The notes under the pieces were generated by a model. It was not told where the DNA came from. It made no database searches and saw only the letters and a program-made list of their open reading frames with translations. Position numbers and translations under genes: made by a program. DNA of 14,531 nucleotides from BRH-c25 sp035417425 (GTDB lineage: Bacteria > Bacillota > Clostridia > Lutisporales > Lutisporaceae): NCBI GenBank assembly GCA_035417425.1, contig DAOLPD010000065.1, positions 1-14,531 of the forward strand, given 5' to 3'. Shown here piece by piece: positions 7,132 to 13,326 of the stretch (the stretch's first letter is position 1; every line of letters begins with the position of its first letter).

Positions 7132-7587
7132 TTGCCACCGGCTGTTGCTTCCGAACGCTGCCATGTCCACAGCAATGTTTACATTATGCATTCAAGTCTG
7201 ACAGATAAAGAACTGCAGCAAATAAAAAGCATATTGGATGATGAAGGGCATAAGCTTTACATTGTATCAATTAAAGATGAATATTTCAAGGATGCACCCG
7301 TAGTTATGCATTACAGTAAAGAAATGTATTATAGGTTATTGGCATTCAAATTTCTGCCCCAGGAAGTGGACAAGATTCTTTATTTGGATCCTGATATATT
7401 AATTATAAACAGTGTAAAAAAGCTTTATGATACTGAACTAAATGAATATCTCTTTGCAGCGGCATATCATGACAGGATATCTGTCAGAAAAATTAATAAA
7501 ATAAGGCTAAGGCCCTATGATATTGAAGCTTATTACAACTCCGGAGTGCTTCTCTTCAATTTGAAGCGTCAAAGGGAAATAATATAG
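7132..7587 (+). pseudogene. Truncated family 8 glycosyltransferase (GT8 fragment)
   Basis: 151 codons whose middle part clearly matches clostridial GT8 retaining glycosyltransferases (LPS/GlgA-like, about 320 aa when whole). Seen: VYIMHSSLTDKEL, YYRLLAFKFLPQEVDKILYLDPDILIIN with the DxD nucleotide-sugar/metal motif, the KIRLRP segment, and YYNSGVLLFNLKRQREI. The first 40 or so residues of the family (MNILVTLDxNY.. with the sugar-nucleotide loop) are missing: before residue about 14 the frame encodes an unrelated run (PPAVASERCHVHS). The C-terminal half, including the acceptor-binding region, is absent because a stop follows QREII. No ribosome site precedes it. It is therefore a decayed internal fragment, wedged between the cls promoter and the def stop. 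Confidence 0.85.
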
Positions 7588-7599
7588 GGCAGCCTTAAA

Positions 7600-8103
7600 T
7601 TAATAACAGCCCGCTTTATCCTTGTTTATTCTGAAAGATTTATTATCGATAGCTCGCTGTACTGCCAATATGCCATCAAGGTGATCGTATTCATGCTGAA
7701 TCAATTCTGATATATCCCCTTCAGGCTCAAAAACACAATCCTTCCACTCCAGATCCTTATAATAAACCCTGCACTTCTTATATCTGGATAATCTTACTTC
7801 CAATCCGGGAAAGCTCATGCAGTCATCCCACATTTCAAATTTTTCATCGCCAACCGGCTCAAGCTTTGGATTAATCAATGCAATTTCTTTATCATCAAAA
7901 TTCATATAGATTATCCGAAAAAGCTCATTTATCTGAGGTGCAGCTATAGCTCTTCCAAAGCCGTATTTTTTTCTGAAATCCATCATAGTATCATGCAAGT
8001 CATTGACAACATGTTTTGCCTTGTCGATTTCTTCCTTCGAGATCTCTTTGGATATATTGTATAGATTTTCATTCCCCAGCAGCAATATCTCTCTGACAGC
8101 CAT
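7600..8103 (-). CDS. def: Peptide deformylase, variant type
   Basis: 167-aa metalloenzyme that removes the N-formyl group from new proteins. Three motifs are recognisable: GRAIAAPQ (50-57, motif I), DDCMS (93-97) in place of the classical EGCLS, and QHEYDH (136-141, motif III). Metal ligands C95, H137 and H141 and catalytic E138 are present, so activity is plausible. The EG to DD change and the M in motif II mark a divergent subgroup that I recall from Clostridia, usually beside a classical def elsewhere. The start is the ATG at 8103, 7 nt after AGGAGG; an upstream in-frame ATG at 8145 has no site. It is transcribed alone from the promoter at 8176-8204. Confidence 0.88.
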   Translation of the reverse strand: MAVREILLLGNENLYNISKEISKEEIDKAKHVVNDLHDTMMDFRKKYGFGRAIAAPQINELFRIIYMNFDDKEIALINPKLEPVGDEKFEMWDDCMSFPGLEVRLSRYKKCRVYYKDLEWKDCVFEPEGDISELIQHEYDHLDGILAVQRAIDNKSFRINKDKAGCY

Positions 8104-8149
8104 AATCTTCCCTCCTTGATGTTGAGGCCTGTGTTTTGAGGACATCCTT

Positions 8150-8178
8150 TTGCCTCGTTATATATATTAATATATATT
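8150..8178 (+). promoter_or_regulatory. Possible plus-strand promoter for the hairpin-array RNA
   Basis: TTGCCT (8150-8155), a 17-nt spacer and TATATT (8173-8178), predicting a start near 8185. The -10 overlaps the -10 of the def promoter on the other strand, so the two would compete. The region is very AT-rich, so a chance match is possible. Confidence 0.35.
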
Positions 8179-8204
8179 ATACAGTTTTAATCAAGTCATG
8201 GCAA
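8176..8204 (-). promoter_or_regulatory. Sigma-A promoter for def
   Basis: On the minus strand TTGCCA (8199-8204), a 17-nt spacer and a perfect TATAAT (8176-8181), about 70 nt upstream of the def start codon. Confidence 0.75.
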
Positions 8205-8207
8205 AAG

Positions 8208-8274
8208 AACCTTTATTATCTTAGTATTATTTTTTCTGTCCCGGACAGATTAATATTGTAGGAACATAACGGTT
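8208..8274 (+). repeat. Imperfect long inverted repeat containing a 7-1-7 palindrome
   Basis: The centre is TCTGTCC-C-GGACAGA (8235-8249), a near-perfect palindrome. Imperfect pairing continues outward: TCTTA (8219-8223) with TAGGA (8259-8263), TTAT (8213-8216) with ATAA (8266-8269), and AACC (8208-8211) with GGTT (8271-8274). It may be a first, decayed hairpin of the RNA that follows, since the next 7 nt (GAGCCAA) look like the linkers there. It could instead be an operator between def and the RNA. Confidence 0.45.
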
Positions 8275-8281
8275 GAGCCAA

Positions 8282-8611
8282 GACTCATATATGCTCCTTA
8301 GCAGGGGCGTGTATGGGTCGGCCAAAGATTGTATACGGGTCGAAAGGCTCGTATACAGTCGGAGGGAAGATCCTGTATGGTAAGGAAAGGTTCTGTTATA
8401 GTCGACTACCCTTGATTATAGTAGGATCCCAACTTATCATACAGGGTCGAGCTAAGATTATGCAGAGTGCCGTAATGGTCATATACAGCCGAGAGGTTGT
8501 ATGTGGCTGTGCAGGTACTCTGCATGGTCGAACGAACCATCATTGCAGGTGGTGAACTGCTTGGTCATGGTCGAAAGATCATGGCTGGGTAATAATCTAT
8601 CTGCATTGGTG
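8282..8611 (+). ncRNA. Array of five regular hairpins; candidate new structured RNA
   Basis: This fills the long gene-free stretch 8104-8634. Hairpin A 8282-8319: 16 bp, loop TTAGCA. Hairpin B 8327-8360: 15 bp, GAAA tetraloop. Hairpin C 8369-8448: 16 bp, internal loop GAAA/CCAA, 15 bp, 10-nt loop. Hairpin D 8456-8529: 16 bp, internal loop GTAA/TGCA, 15 bp, GAGA tetraloop. Hairpin E 8538-8611: 15 positions with one T-T mismatch, internal loop, 15 bp, GAAA tetraloop. Linkers are 7-8 nt, purine-rich, and some are alike (GAGCCAA before A, GGCCAAA, GAGCTAA). Hairpins A-D open with GA and close with TC. About 30 pairs are G-U on the plus strand, which sets the strand. No conserved protein is encoded; ORFs here are short and unlike any family. 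The function is unknown. Confidence 0.8.
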
Positions 8612-8640
8612 CAAGGTAGATCGTTATATTCCTTTTATTT
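8595..8640 (+). terminator. Possible terminator at the 3' end of the hairpin-array RNA
   Basis: AATCTATCTGCA (8594-8605) pairs with TGCAaGGTAGAT (8610-8621) around a TTGG loop, with one bulged A. It is followed by the T-rich TTATATTCCTTTTATTT. The 5' arm is also the 3' strand of hairpin E, so the two structures exclude each other. The convergent lipoprotein gene ends at 8635. Confidence 0.45.
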
Positions 8641-9141
8641 ATATTCACCAAGCTTTACATCATTAATAAGCCAACGGTTATCAATTTTCTTTACTGCAAG
8701 AGTGATAGGTTTCTTTGCCGCGATTCCGCCCTCTGCCTTTTCGGTACTGGTTACCTCAATTATTTCGCCGTCAACTTTATACTCATTTACCGATGATTTC
8801 TCAACAGCCAATATTTCTATACGGTCAGGCCAAGGGCTTGAGGTCAGCCTCCCGGGGGCATTCATTGGGTCCGTTATCCACTTTTCAATAAGCTCTGACG
8901 TCACAAAATCGCCATAGCTCTCTTTCATGCTCTTTTCCAATACTTCCTCTGGAGCCAAAAGTGAGACCTCCTGAAGCTTTTTCCCAAAGCTCTCAACAAT
9001 ATTTTCAACTGCTTTCTTGTCGGATTCATCAGTTTGCTGTGTATCTTCTTCATTCTGCCGAGACTGATTCGCTGCGACCGTACAGCCGATCATCGAAACA
9101 CTCAGCAACAGTATTAAAGCAAACAACAATAATTTCTTCAT
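8635..9141 (-). CDS. Small lipoprotein of unknown function
   Basis: 168-aa protein with a lipoprotein signal: MKKLLLFALILLLSVSMIGC, with the lipobox MIGC and lipidated C20, so it should be anchored on the outer face of the membrane. An acidic, Q/D/E-rich linker (NQSRQNEEDTQQ) follows. The folded part (about 44-168) ends in a beta-rich stretch (EYKVDGEIIEVTS..KKPITLAVKKIDNRWLINDVKLGEY) that resembles the NTF2-like or DUF4829-type domains of clostridial lipoproteins; this is a weak assignment. The start is the ATG at 9141, 6 nt after GGGAGG. It lies 59 nt downstream of the MocR regulator on the same strand and may be cotranscribed. Confidence 0.8.
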   Translation of the reverse strand: MKKLLLFALILLLSVSMIGCTVAANQSRQNEEDTQQTDESDKKAVENIVESFGKKLQEVSLLAPEEVLEKSMKESYGDFVTSELIEKWITDPMNAPGRLTSSPWPDRIEILAVEKSSVNEYKVDGEIIEVTSTEKAEGGIAAKKPITLAVKKIDNRWLINDVKLGEYK

Positions 9142-9200
9142 AAGCTGCCTCCCAAATAATCTTTTGCTTAATAGACGCAATAAGCACCCTTTTCGTTCCG

Positions 9201-10595
9201 TCAATCAAGCACTTCTCTGAGTCTTAATATGCCCTCTCTTATATCTGTATTATTCAAATGAGCATATCCGAGAATGATCTGATTCCTATGCTTTCCTTTG
9301 ATTACGGCGTGTTCCTCAACAGGGAAAATCTTTAATCCCGCTTCTTCAATGCTCTTCATTAATCCGGGGGAGAACTCCACATCGGAGAATTCTGCAACAA
9401 TATGCATTCCTGCCGTTTCACCCATAATCCTTACCTTGCCCGGAAAGTATTCATTAATGCATTCAATTAAGCTGTCACGGCGTTTTCGGTAAACTTTTTT
9501 CATACGGGTAATATGCCTTTCCAATTCCCCGTTTTCTATAAAGCGCATCAGGGTCAGCTGATTCAGGGAATTCGTATGGTGGTCTCCCAGACGCTTAAGC
9601 TCCCTGCATTGCTCGACAAGCTTCTCCGGAAGGACTATATAACCAAGCCTTACAGATGGGAACAGTGTCTTGCTGAATGTGCCGATATAAATTACCCTTT
9701 CATTGTCAAGCTCCTGAAGGGAACTTACCGGCAATCCCTTATACCGGAATTCACTGTCATAATCATCCTCTACTATATAACAGCCTTTCTTTCCGGCATA
9801 CCGGATGAGTTCAAGCCTTCTTTGAATAGACAAAACACCTCCCAATGGGAATTGATGCGAAGGTGTGGCAAAGATCAAGGCAGGAGCTCTGTCCTGAGGA
9901 AACAGTTCAGGCCGTATTCCTTCACTGTCTGCTTCTATTGGTGTAATACGATCGGTGTGAAATGAAAATACTTTTCTTACATTTTCATTGGAAGGATCCT
10001 CTATCAATGCTTCACTTCCGGGCCGCAGCAGGAGTTTAGCCACCAGCGACAGCCCCTGCTTCGCACCTGTCGTAACGATGATCTGCTCAGGGCTGCAATT
10101 TATGCCCCGTGTTTTTTTCAGATAAGCTGCGAGGGTATTTCTCAGTTCCGGTCTTCCTTGGGGGTAATCATATCCAAAAGCTGAATCCGGCGCCTCTTTA
10201 ATAACCTGACCGGCAATCCTGCTCCATTTATTGCGCGGAAACATGTCAAGGGCAGGAGTCCCGCTGTGGAAGCCGATGATATCCTCCGAAAGCTCCTTGG
10301 AAGAGAAGGCTGTTACACTATAATCGATTATCCTTTCCGGAGGCTTAACAAATTCGGCACCTTGAGATATATAAATCCCTGACCCCGGCACACTTCTAAT
10401 ATATCCCTCGGCTATCAGCATCTCGTAGGCTGTTATTACGGTATTTCTGGATACATTTAAATTTCTGGCCATTTCTCTCGTTGAAGAAAGCCTTTCCTCC
10501 GCCTTCAATTCTCCTTTTAAAATCATGCTCCGGACCTGCTCGTATATTTGCTTTATAAGTGAATTCCCAATTTCTTTTTGTATGTTTAAATACAT
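9201..10595 (-). CDS. MocR/PdxR-type GntR transcription regulator with aminotransferase domain
   Basis: 464-aa regulator. An N-terminal GntR winged helix (about 8-77: KQIYEQVRSMILKGEL, LSSTREMARNLNVSRNTV, GYIRSVPGSGIYI) is joined to a fold-type I aminotransferase domain. PLP-site residues are kept: GAKQGL (177-182), ATPSHQFPLG (243-252), D277/D278-Y279 and the Schiff-base lysine K309 in GTFSKTLFPSVRLGY. Known members sense PLP or amino compounds and activate pdxST, GABA or transporter genes. Here no pdx gene is nearby; the divergent MFS operon across 10596-10708 is the likely target. Two AACCGGTT sites lie in that gap. The ATG at 10595 has AGGAGG 10 nt upstream, a slightly long spacing. Confidence 0.92.
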   Translation of the reverse strand: MYLNIQKEIGNSLIKQIYEQVRSMILKGELKAEERLSSTREMARNLNVSRNTVITAYEMLIAEGYIRSVPGSGIYISQGAEFVKPPERIIDYSVTAFSSKELSEDIIGFHSGTPALDMFPRNKWSRIAGQVIKEAPDSAFGYDYPQGRPELRNTLAAYLKKTRGINCSPEQIIVTTGAKQGLSLVAKLLLRPGSEALIEDPSNENVRKVFSFHTDRITPIEADSEGIRPELFPQDRAPALIFATPSHQFPLGGVLSIQRRLELIRYAGKKGCYIVEDDYDSEFRYKGLPVSSLQELDNERVIYIGTFSKTLFPSVRLGYIVLPEKLVEQCRELKRLGDHHTNSLNQLTLMRFIENGELERHITRMKKVYRKRRDSLIECINEYFPGKVRIMGETAGMHIVAEFSDVEFSPGLMKSIEEAGLKIFPVEEHAVIKGKHRNQIILGYAHLNNTDIREGILRLREVLD

Positions 10596-10619
10596 ATCCC
10601 AAATACCTCCTTTGCTTTA

Positions 10620-10652
10620 AACCGGTTCAGTAAATTTATACAAAAACCGGTT
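10620..10652. promoter_or_regulatory. Paired AACCGGTT operator candidates
   Basis: Two identical perfect 8-bp palindromes (10620-10627 and 10645-10652), each followed by C, are spaced 25 bp centre to centre between the divergent MocR and MFS genes. They also form a direct repeat ACCGGTTC. MocR regulators usually bind such repeated sites. They lie upstream of the plus-strand promoter candidate and over the likely minus-strand promoter, so activation of the MFS operon with autorepression is a reasonable guess. Confidence 0.6.
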
Positions 10653-10658
10653 CTTTTA

Positions 10659-10688
10659 TGGACTGCTTGCTTATGCTTAAATTATATT
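10659..10688 (+). promoter_or_regulatory. Weak promoter for the small ORF / MFS operon
   Basis: TGGACT (10659-10664), an 18-nt spacer and TATATT (10683-10688), ending 20 nt upstream of the small ORF. The poor -35 just downstream of the AACCGGTT sites fits an activator-dependent promoter. Confidence 0.4.
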
Positions 10689-10708
10689 ACAGAAATGGAG
10701 GGATATAA

Positions 10709-10837
10709 ATGGAAAACTTGAATGATGCTGTCAATCTATACGGAAAAAAGGTGAAGTGCGAAGTATGCATTCCTCTGACAAAGGAAGTAACCCGATGGAT
10801 ACTGGAGGAGTTGGAACAGAAAAATGAAAGCTTATAA
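10709..10837 (+). CDS. 42-aa small protein translationally coupled to the MFS gene
   Basis: A good GGAGGG site lies 6 nt before the ATG. The 42-residue peptide (MENLNDAVNLYGKK.., ending EELEQKNESL) is soluble and charged, has two cysteines in a CEVC pair, and a C-terminal predicted helix. It has no signal or membrane segment. Its stop overlaps the MFS start by 14 nt, and the MFS gene itself has only a distant GGAGGAG, so MFS translation probably depends on this ORF. I do not recognise a family. Alternatives are a leader peptide only, or a real small partner of the transporter. Confidence 0.65.
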   Translation: MENLNDAVNLYGKKVKCEVCIPLTKEVTRWILEELEQKNESL

Positions 10838-12035
10838 GCATATCAATCTTGTTATGTTTTTTTCGGCCTTGCTGTTTTCAGCATTCGGGTATGAATTTAT
10901 ATTTTTCATAATGACTTTGCACATCTATGATCTGAGCAAAAATGCGCTGAATGTCGGGATATTTACTGCATTGACCTTTATTCCCAGGCTGTTTTCATCC
11001 TTGATGGGCGGCCTGGCTGATAAACTGGGAAAAAGAAAATGTCTTATGTTTTCTGCCGTTATGATAAGCATTCTGTTGTTATTGATGTCGTACACTGCGG
11101 ATATAAGGTTGATTTATACCGTCTGGTTCATTGCTTCCATCTTTCTCACCTTTATTGTCAATGTCAGGGGTGCCTTAATGGCAGAAATTGTTTCCCAGGA
11201 GAAATATACCTCCGGTAATGCAATGGTTCTTTCCCTTCTTAATGCAGCCAAACTTCTGGGTCCGCTTCTGGGGGGATTCATCGTTTCGTTATATCATACA
11301 AAACCGTTGATATACTTCACATGCATAGTATACTTACTGGTAGCCGTATTTTCTGCCTGTATCAGTGTTACAGGCAAAACAGCCGAATCCAGGGCAAGCT
11401 TTTTTGATAACGCTAAAAGGGGATTCAGATTCATGTTCGAAAACCGCGTTTTCGGACTGCTGGCATCCATCGCTTTTTTCTGGCGGCTTTTTTTAGGTAT
11501 GCAGCTTTCACTGTTTGTTATATATATAAAATCCTATCTTGCAGGTACCAGTGAGCAGTATGGGGTTTTTATCACTGTTATGGGTATAGGAAGCATTGCC
11601 GGAAGCTTGCTGGGCCCCTATGCTGCAAAGCGGGTTGATTCAATGCGCCTCATTGCCGCCGGCCTGGGCTTGCATTATGCATCCTTTGCAGCCCTTGGGC
11701 TTTGCAGGAATTATTATTGGACATTAGTCATCATCTTTGCCAGCTATATGGTTTTTTACATGACACTGGTGGGTATGCATTCAGTAAGAGATCGAATCAC
11801 ACAATTTGAGATCCGCAGCAGTGCATACGGTACAGTAACGGCAGTCCTGACTCCTGCTGCCATCATATCCATGCTTGCAGGAGGATATCTGTCCAATCGG
11901 TTCGGATCCGCAGCAGTGCTTTCGGGGGCAGGGCTGCTGGCCTTGATAAGTCTGTTTATTATACTGTATTTGGGCAGGAATGCAAGAATATCACTTAAGG
12001 CAGTTCAGAATGATAAGGCTGTTGAAAGTGTATAG
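10824..12035 (+). CDS. MFS transporter, probable efflux pump (MocR-linked)
   Basis: 403-aa inner-membrane protein with about 12 hydrophobic segments. The motif A loop reads GGLADKLGKRK (about 62-72), and the halves join at a basic cytoplasmic loop near 190-205 (TGKTAESRASFFDNAKRGF). It resembles the MFS_3 / macrolide-efflux-like group; the substrate is unknown. The start ATG at 10824 lies inside the 42-aa ORF and has GGAGG 15 nt away, too far for efficient independent initiation. It ends 4 nt from the convergent oxidoreductase stop without an evident terminator. Placement opposite a PLP-binding regulator hints at export of an amine, amino acid or B6-like compound, as inference only. Confidence 0.9.
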   Translation: MKAYKHINLVMFFSALLFSAFGYEFIFFIMTLHIYDLSKNALNVGIFTALTFIPRLFSSLMGGLADKLGKRKCLMFSAVMISILLLLMSYTADIRLIYTVWFIASIFLTFIVNVRGALMAEIVSQEKYTSGNAMVLSLLNAAKLLGPLLGGFIVSLYHTKPLIYFTCIVYLLVAVFSACISVTGKTAESRASFFDNAKRGFRFMFENRVFGLLASIAFFWRLFLGMQLSLFVIYIKSYLAGTSEQYGVFITVMGIGSIAGSLLGPYAAKRVDSMRLIAAGLGLHYASFAALGLCRNYYWTLVIIFASYMVFYMTLVGMHSVRDRITQFEIRSSAYGTVTAVLTPAAIISMLAGGYLSNRFGSAAVLSGAGLLALISLFIILYLGRNARISLKAVQNDKAVESV

Positions 12036-12039
12036 CATA

Positions 12040-13131
12040 TTAATTCTTACGCGGCAAGCGGCTTTTTATCATATTACGGGATAAAACCGCTTTTGCCGCT
12101 ATGCTTAAAACGGGTAAACTGGTATTAGCTGCCAGGCTGCTCATCAAAGGCAGGTTAAAAAATGAAACCAACCTGTCCAATCCTTCGTTGTCCAGGTTGT
12201 CTACATATTTTCTCAGTTTCAGATCATTAGTATATTGCTTGTCAAACCATGAGGTCAGCTTATTATAGTCCTTACCTTTAATTATTGACTCGGCGGCATG
12301 TACACCGCTTAATATCGACGGGATCTGTCCAAATCCCATAAAGGGCAGAACAAACCCTCCCGCTGCACCGGCAAGCATCATCTTTCCTATTTGTCTGGTG
12401 GATACCCTTCCTAATTTATATTCTTCAAGCTTGAATTCAGTTTGAGGTACAGGTTCAAAGCCCAATTCCTCTACTGTCCTTGACCAAAGGACGTCCAGCT
12501 CCTCCGGTGAAGAAGGTATAGCCACAGTGCAATAGCTGGCTTCATTTTCATCAAAGGGTGCGAAATACACCATGCAATTTTTGCTCAATCTGGTGTTAAG
12601 CCATATTTTTGATACACCCGTATCAAACTTGCCCTTGACGATACAGCCTTTCAAAAATGCTTCCGTGTCTGTCTTCCATATCCTGAGTTCTCTTGATATG
12701 GTAGGATCTCCCGTAGCAATAATTATACGGTCAAAATCCTTTTCAAGCTCCTGCCAGGTAACTGTAGAGTTAAAATGTATTTTTGCCCTGACCTGCCTGG
12801 CCAGCTGGCGTTCCCATGAGCGGTCGTCATGGCCCCGTATCGATGTATATCCCAGGTTATAACCTGTGAAAACTGCTTTATGGTTGGGTGAATGTATTTC
12901 TAATGTATGCACTATACCTGCCGGCACCAAATTTATATTATACTTCTTATTTATGTAGATGAGCGGATCTTTCAAAGGCCTGTGTACCAGCTGAATAACC
13001 GCTTCCATGTTTGGGAAGCGCTCACCGACCCTCTCACGCTTTTCAAAAATCACAGGCTCAATATTATGATCCTCCAGATATTTTGCACATGATAGGCCCG
13101 AAAGGCCTGCCCCCATTATTGCAACTTTCAT
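12040..13131 (-). CDS. FAD-dependent oxidoreductase, geranylgeranyl-reductase-like
   Basis: 363-aa flavoprotein. The N-terminus MKVAIMGAGLSGLSCAKYLE with E30 in PVIFEKR is a complete FAD-binding Rossmann motif (GxGxxG at 7-12). A second motif, DRIIIATGDP, lies near 135, and the C-terminal FAD contact is MLAGAAGGFVLPFMGFGQIPSILSG near 252-276. This layout fits the group of geranylgeranyl reductase-like and lycopene-cyclase-like monooxygenase-fold enzymes that reduce or hydroxylate hydrophobic substrates. The C-terminal 80 residues are helical and could sit on the membrane. The substrate is unknown. The ATG has only a close GAGG and a distant GGGGAG upstream. A short ORF in its leader is listed separately. 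Confidence 0.85.
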   Translation of the reverse strand: MKVAIMGAGLSGLSCAKYLEDHNIEPVIFEKRERVGERFPNMEAVIQLVHRPLKDPLIYINKKYNINLVPAGIVHTLEIHSPNHKAVFTGYNLGYTSIRGHDDRSWERQLARQVRAKIHFNSTVTWQELEKDFDRIIIATGDPTISRELRIWKTDTEAFLKGCIVKGKFDTGVSKIWLNTRLSKNCMVYFAPFDENEASYCTVAIPSSPEELDVLWSRTVEELGFEPVPQTEFKLEEYKLGRVSTRQIGKMMLAGAAGGFVLPFMGFGQIPSILSGVHAAESIIKGKDYNKLTSWFDKQYTNDLKLRKYVDNLDNEGLDRLVSFFNLPLMSSLAANTSLPVLSIAAKAVLSRNMIKSRLPRKN

Positions 13132-13163
13132 ATGCCTCTGCTCCCCGAATATTTACTGCAATA

Positions 13164-13211
13164 TTATATTAACCTGAATAGTGAGCCTTTATTAATTATG
13201 ATACCGCACAT
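13164..13211 (-). CDS. Putative 15-aa leader peptide or gene-start remnant (MCGII..)
   Basis: GAGGAGGG stands 4 nt before an ATG encoding MCGIIINKGSLFRLI and a stop, in the leader of the oxidoreductase gene. MCGI at an N-terminus is the hallmark of class II glutamine amidotransferases (Cys2 nucleophile), so this may be a remnant, but five residues can match by chance. Confidence 0.25.
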   Translation of the reverse strand: MCGIIINKGSLFRLI

Positions 13212-13223
13212 AAATCCCTCCTC

Positions 13224-13252
13224 TTGTGAATAGTATTGTCCAATGCTATAAT
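13224..13252 (+). promoter_or_regulatory. Sigma-A promoter for the cysteine-synthase-like gene
   Basis: TTGTGA (13224-13229), a 17-nt spacer and a perfect TATAAT (13247-13252), about 75 nt upstream of the start codon. A second TATAAT about 20-30 nt further on lacks a -35. Confidence 0.65.
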
Positions 13253-13326
13253 ATGCAGCATAATACACTATATTGCTTTTATAATACCGCATACGACAAA
13301 ATAATCAATGAAAGAGGTGTTCCTAT

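Noticed and set aside
8282..8611. CRISPR array or simple tandem repeat
   Set aside because: There is a rough 20-22 bp rhythm (TGTAT..GGTCGAAAG), but units are not identical and no constant repeat/unique spacer pattern exists. The rhythm comes from alternating helix arms.
8282..8611. Hammerhead or other self-cleaving ribozyme
   Set aside because: GAAA occurs but no CTGATGA core or matching three-stem junction was found; the GAAA runs are tetraloops or internal loop strands.
8313..8917. Plus-strand ORFs of 80 and 138 codons across the hairpin region and the lipoprotein gene
   Set aside because: No ribosome site or family resemblance; the sequence is explained by the hairpin array and by the opposite-strand lipoprotein gene.
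9513..9965. 150-codon plus-strand ORF
   Set aside because: It lies fully antisense to the conserved MocR aminotransferase domain and has no family features.
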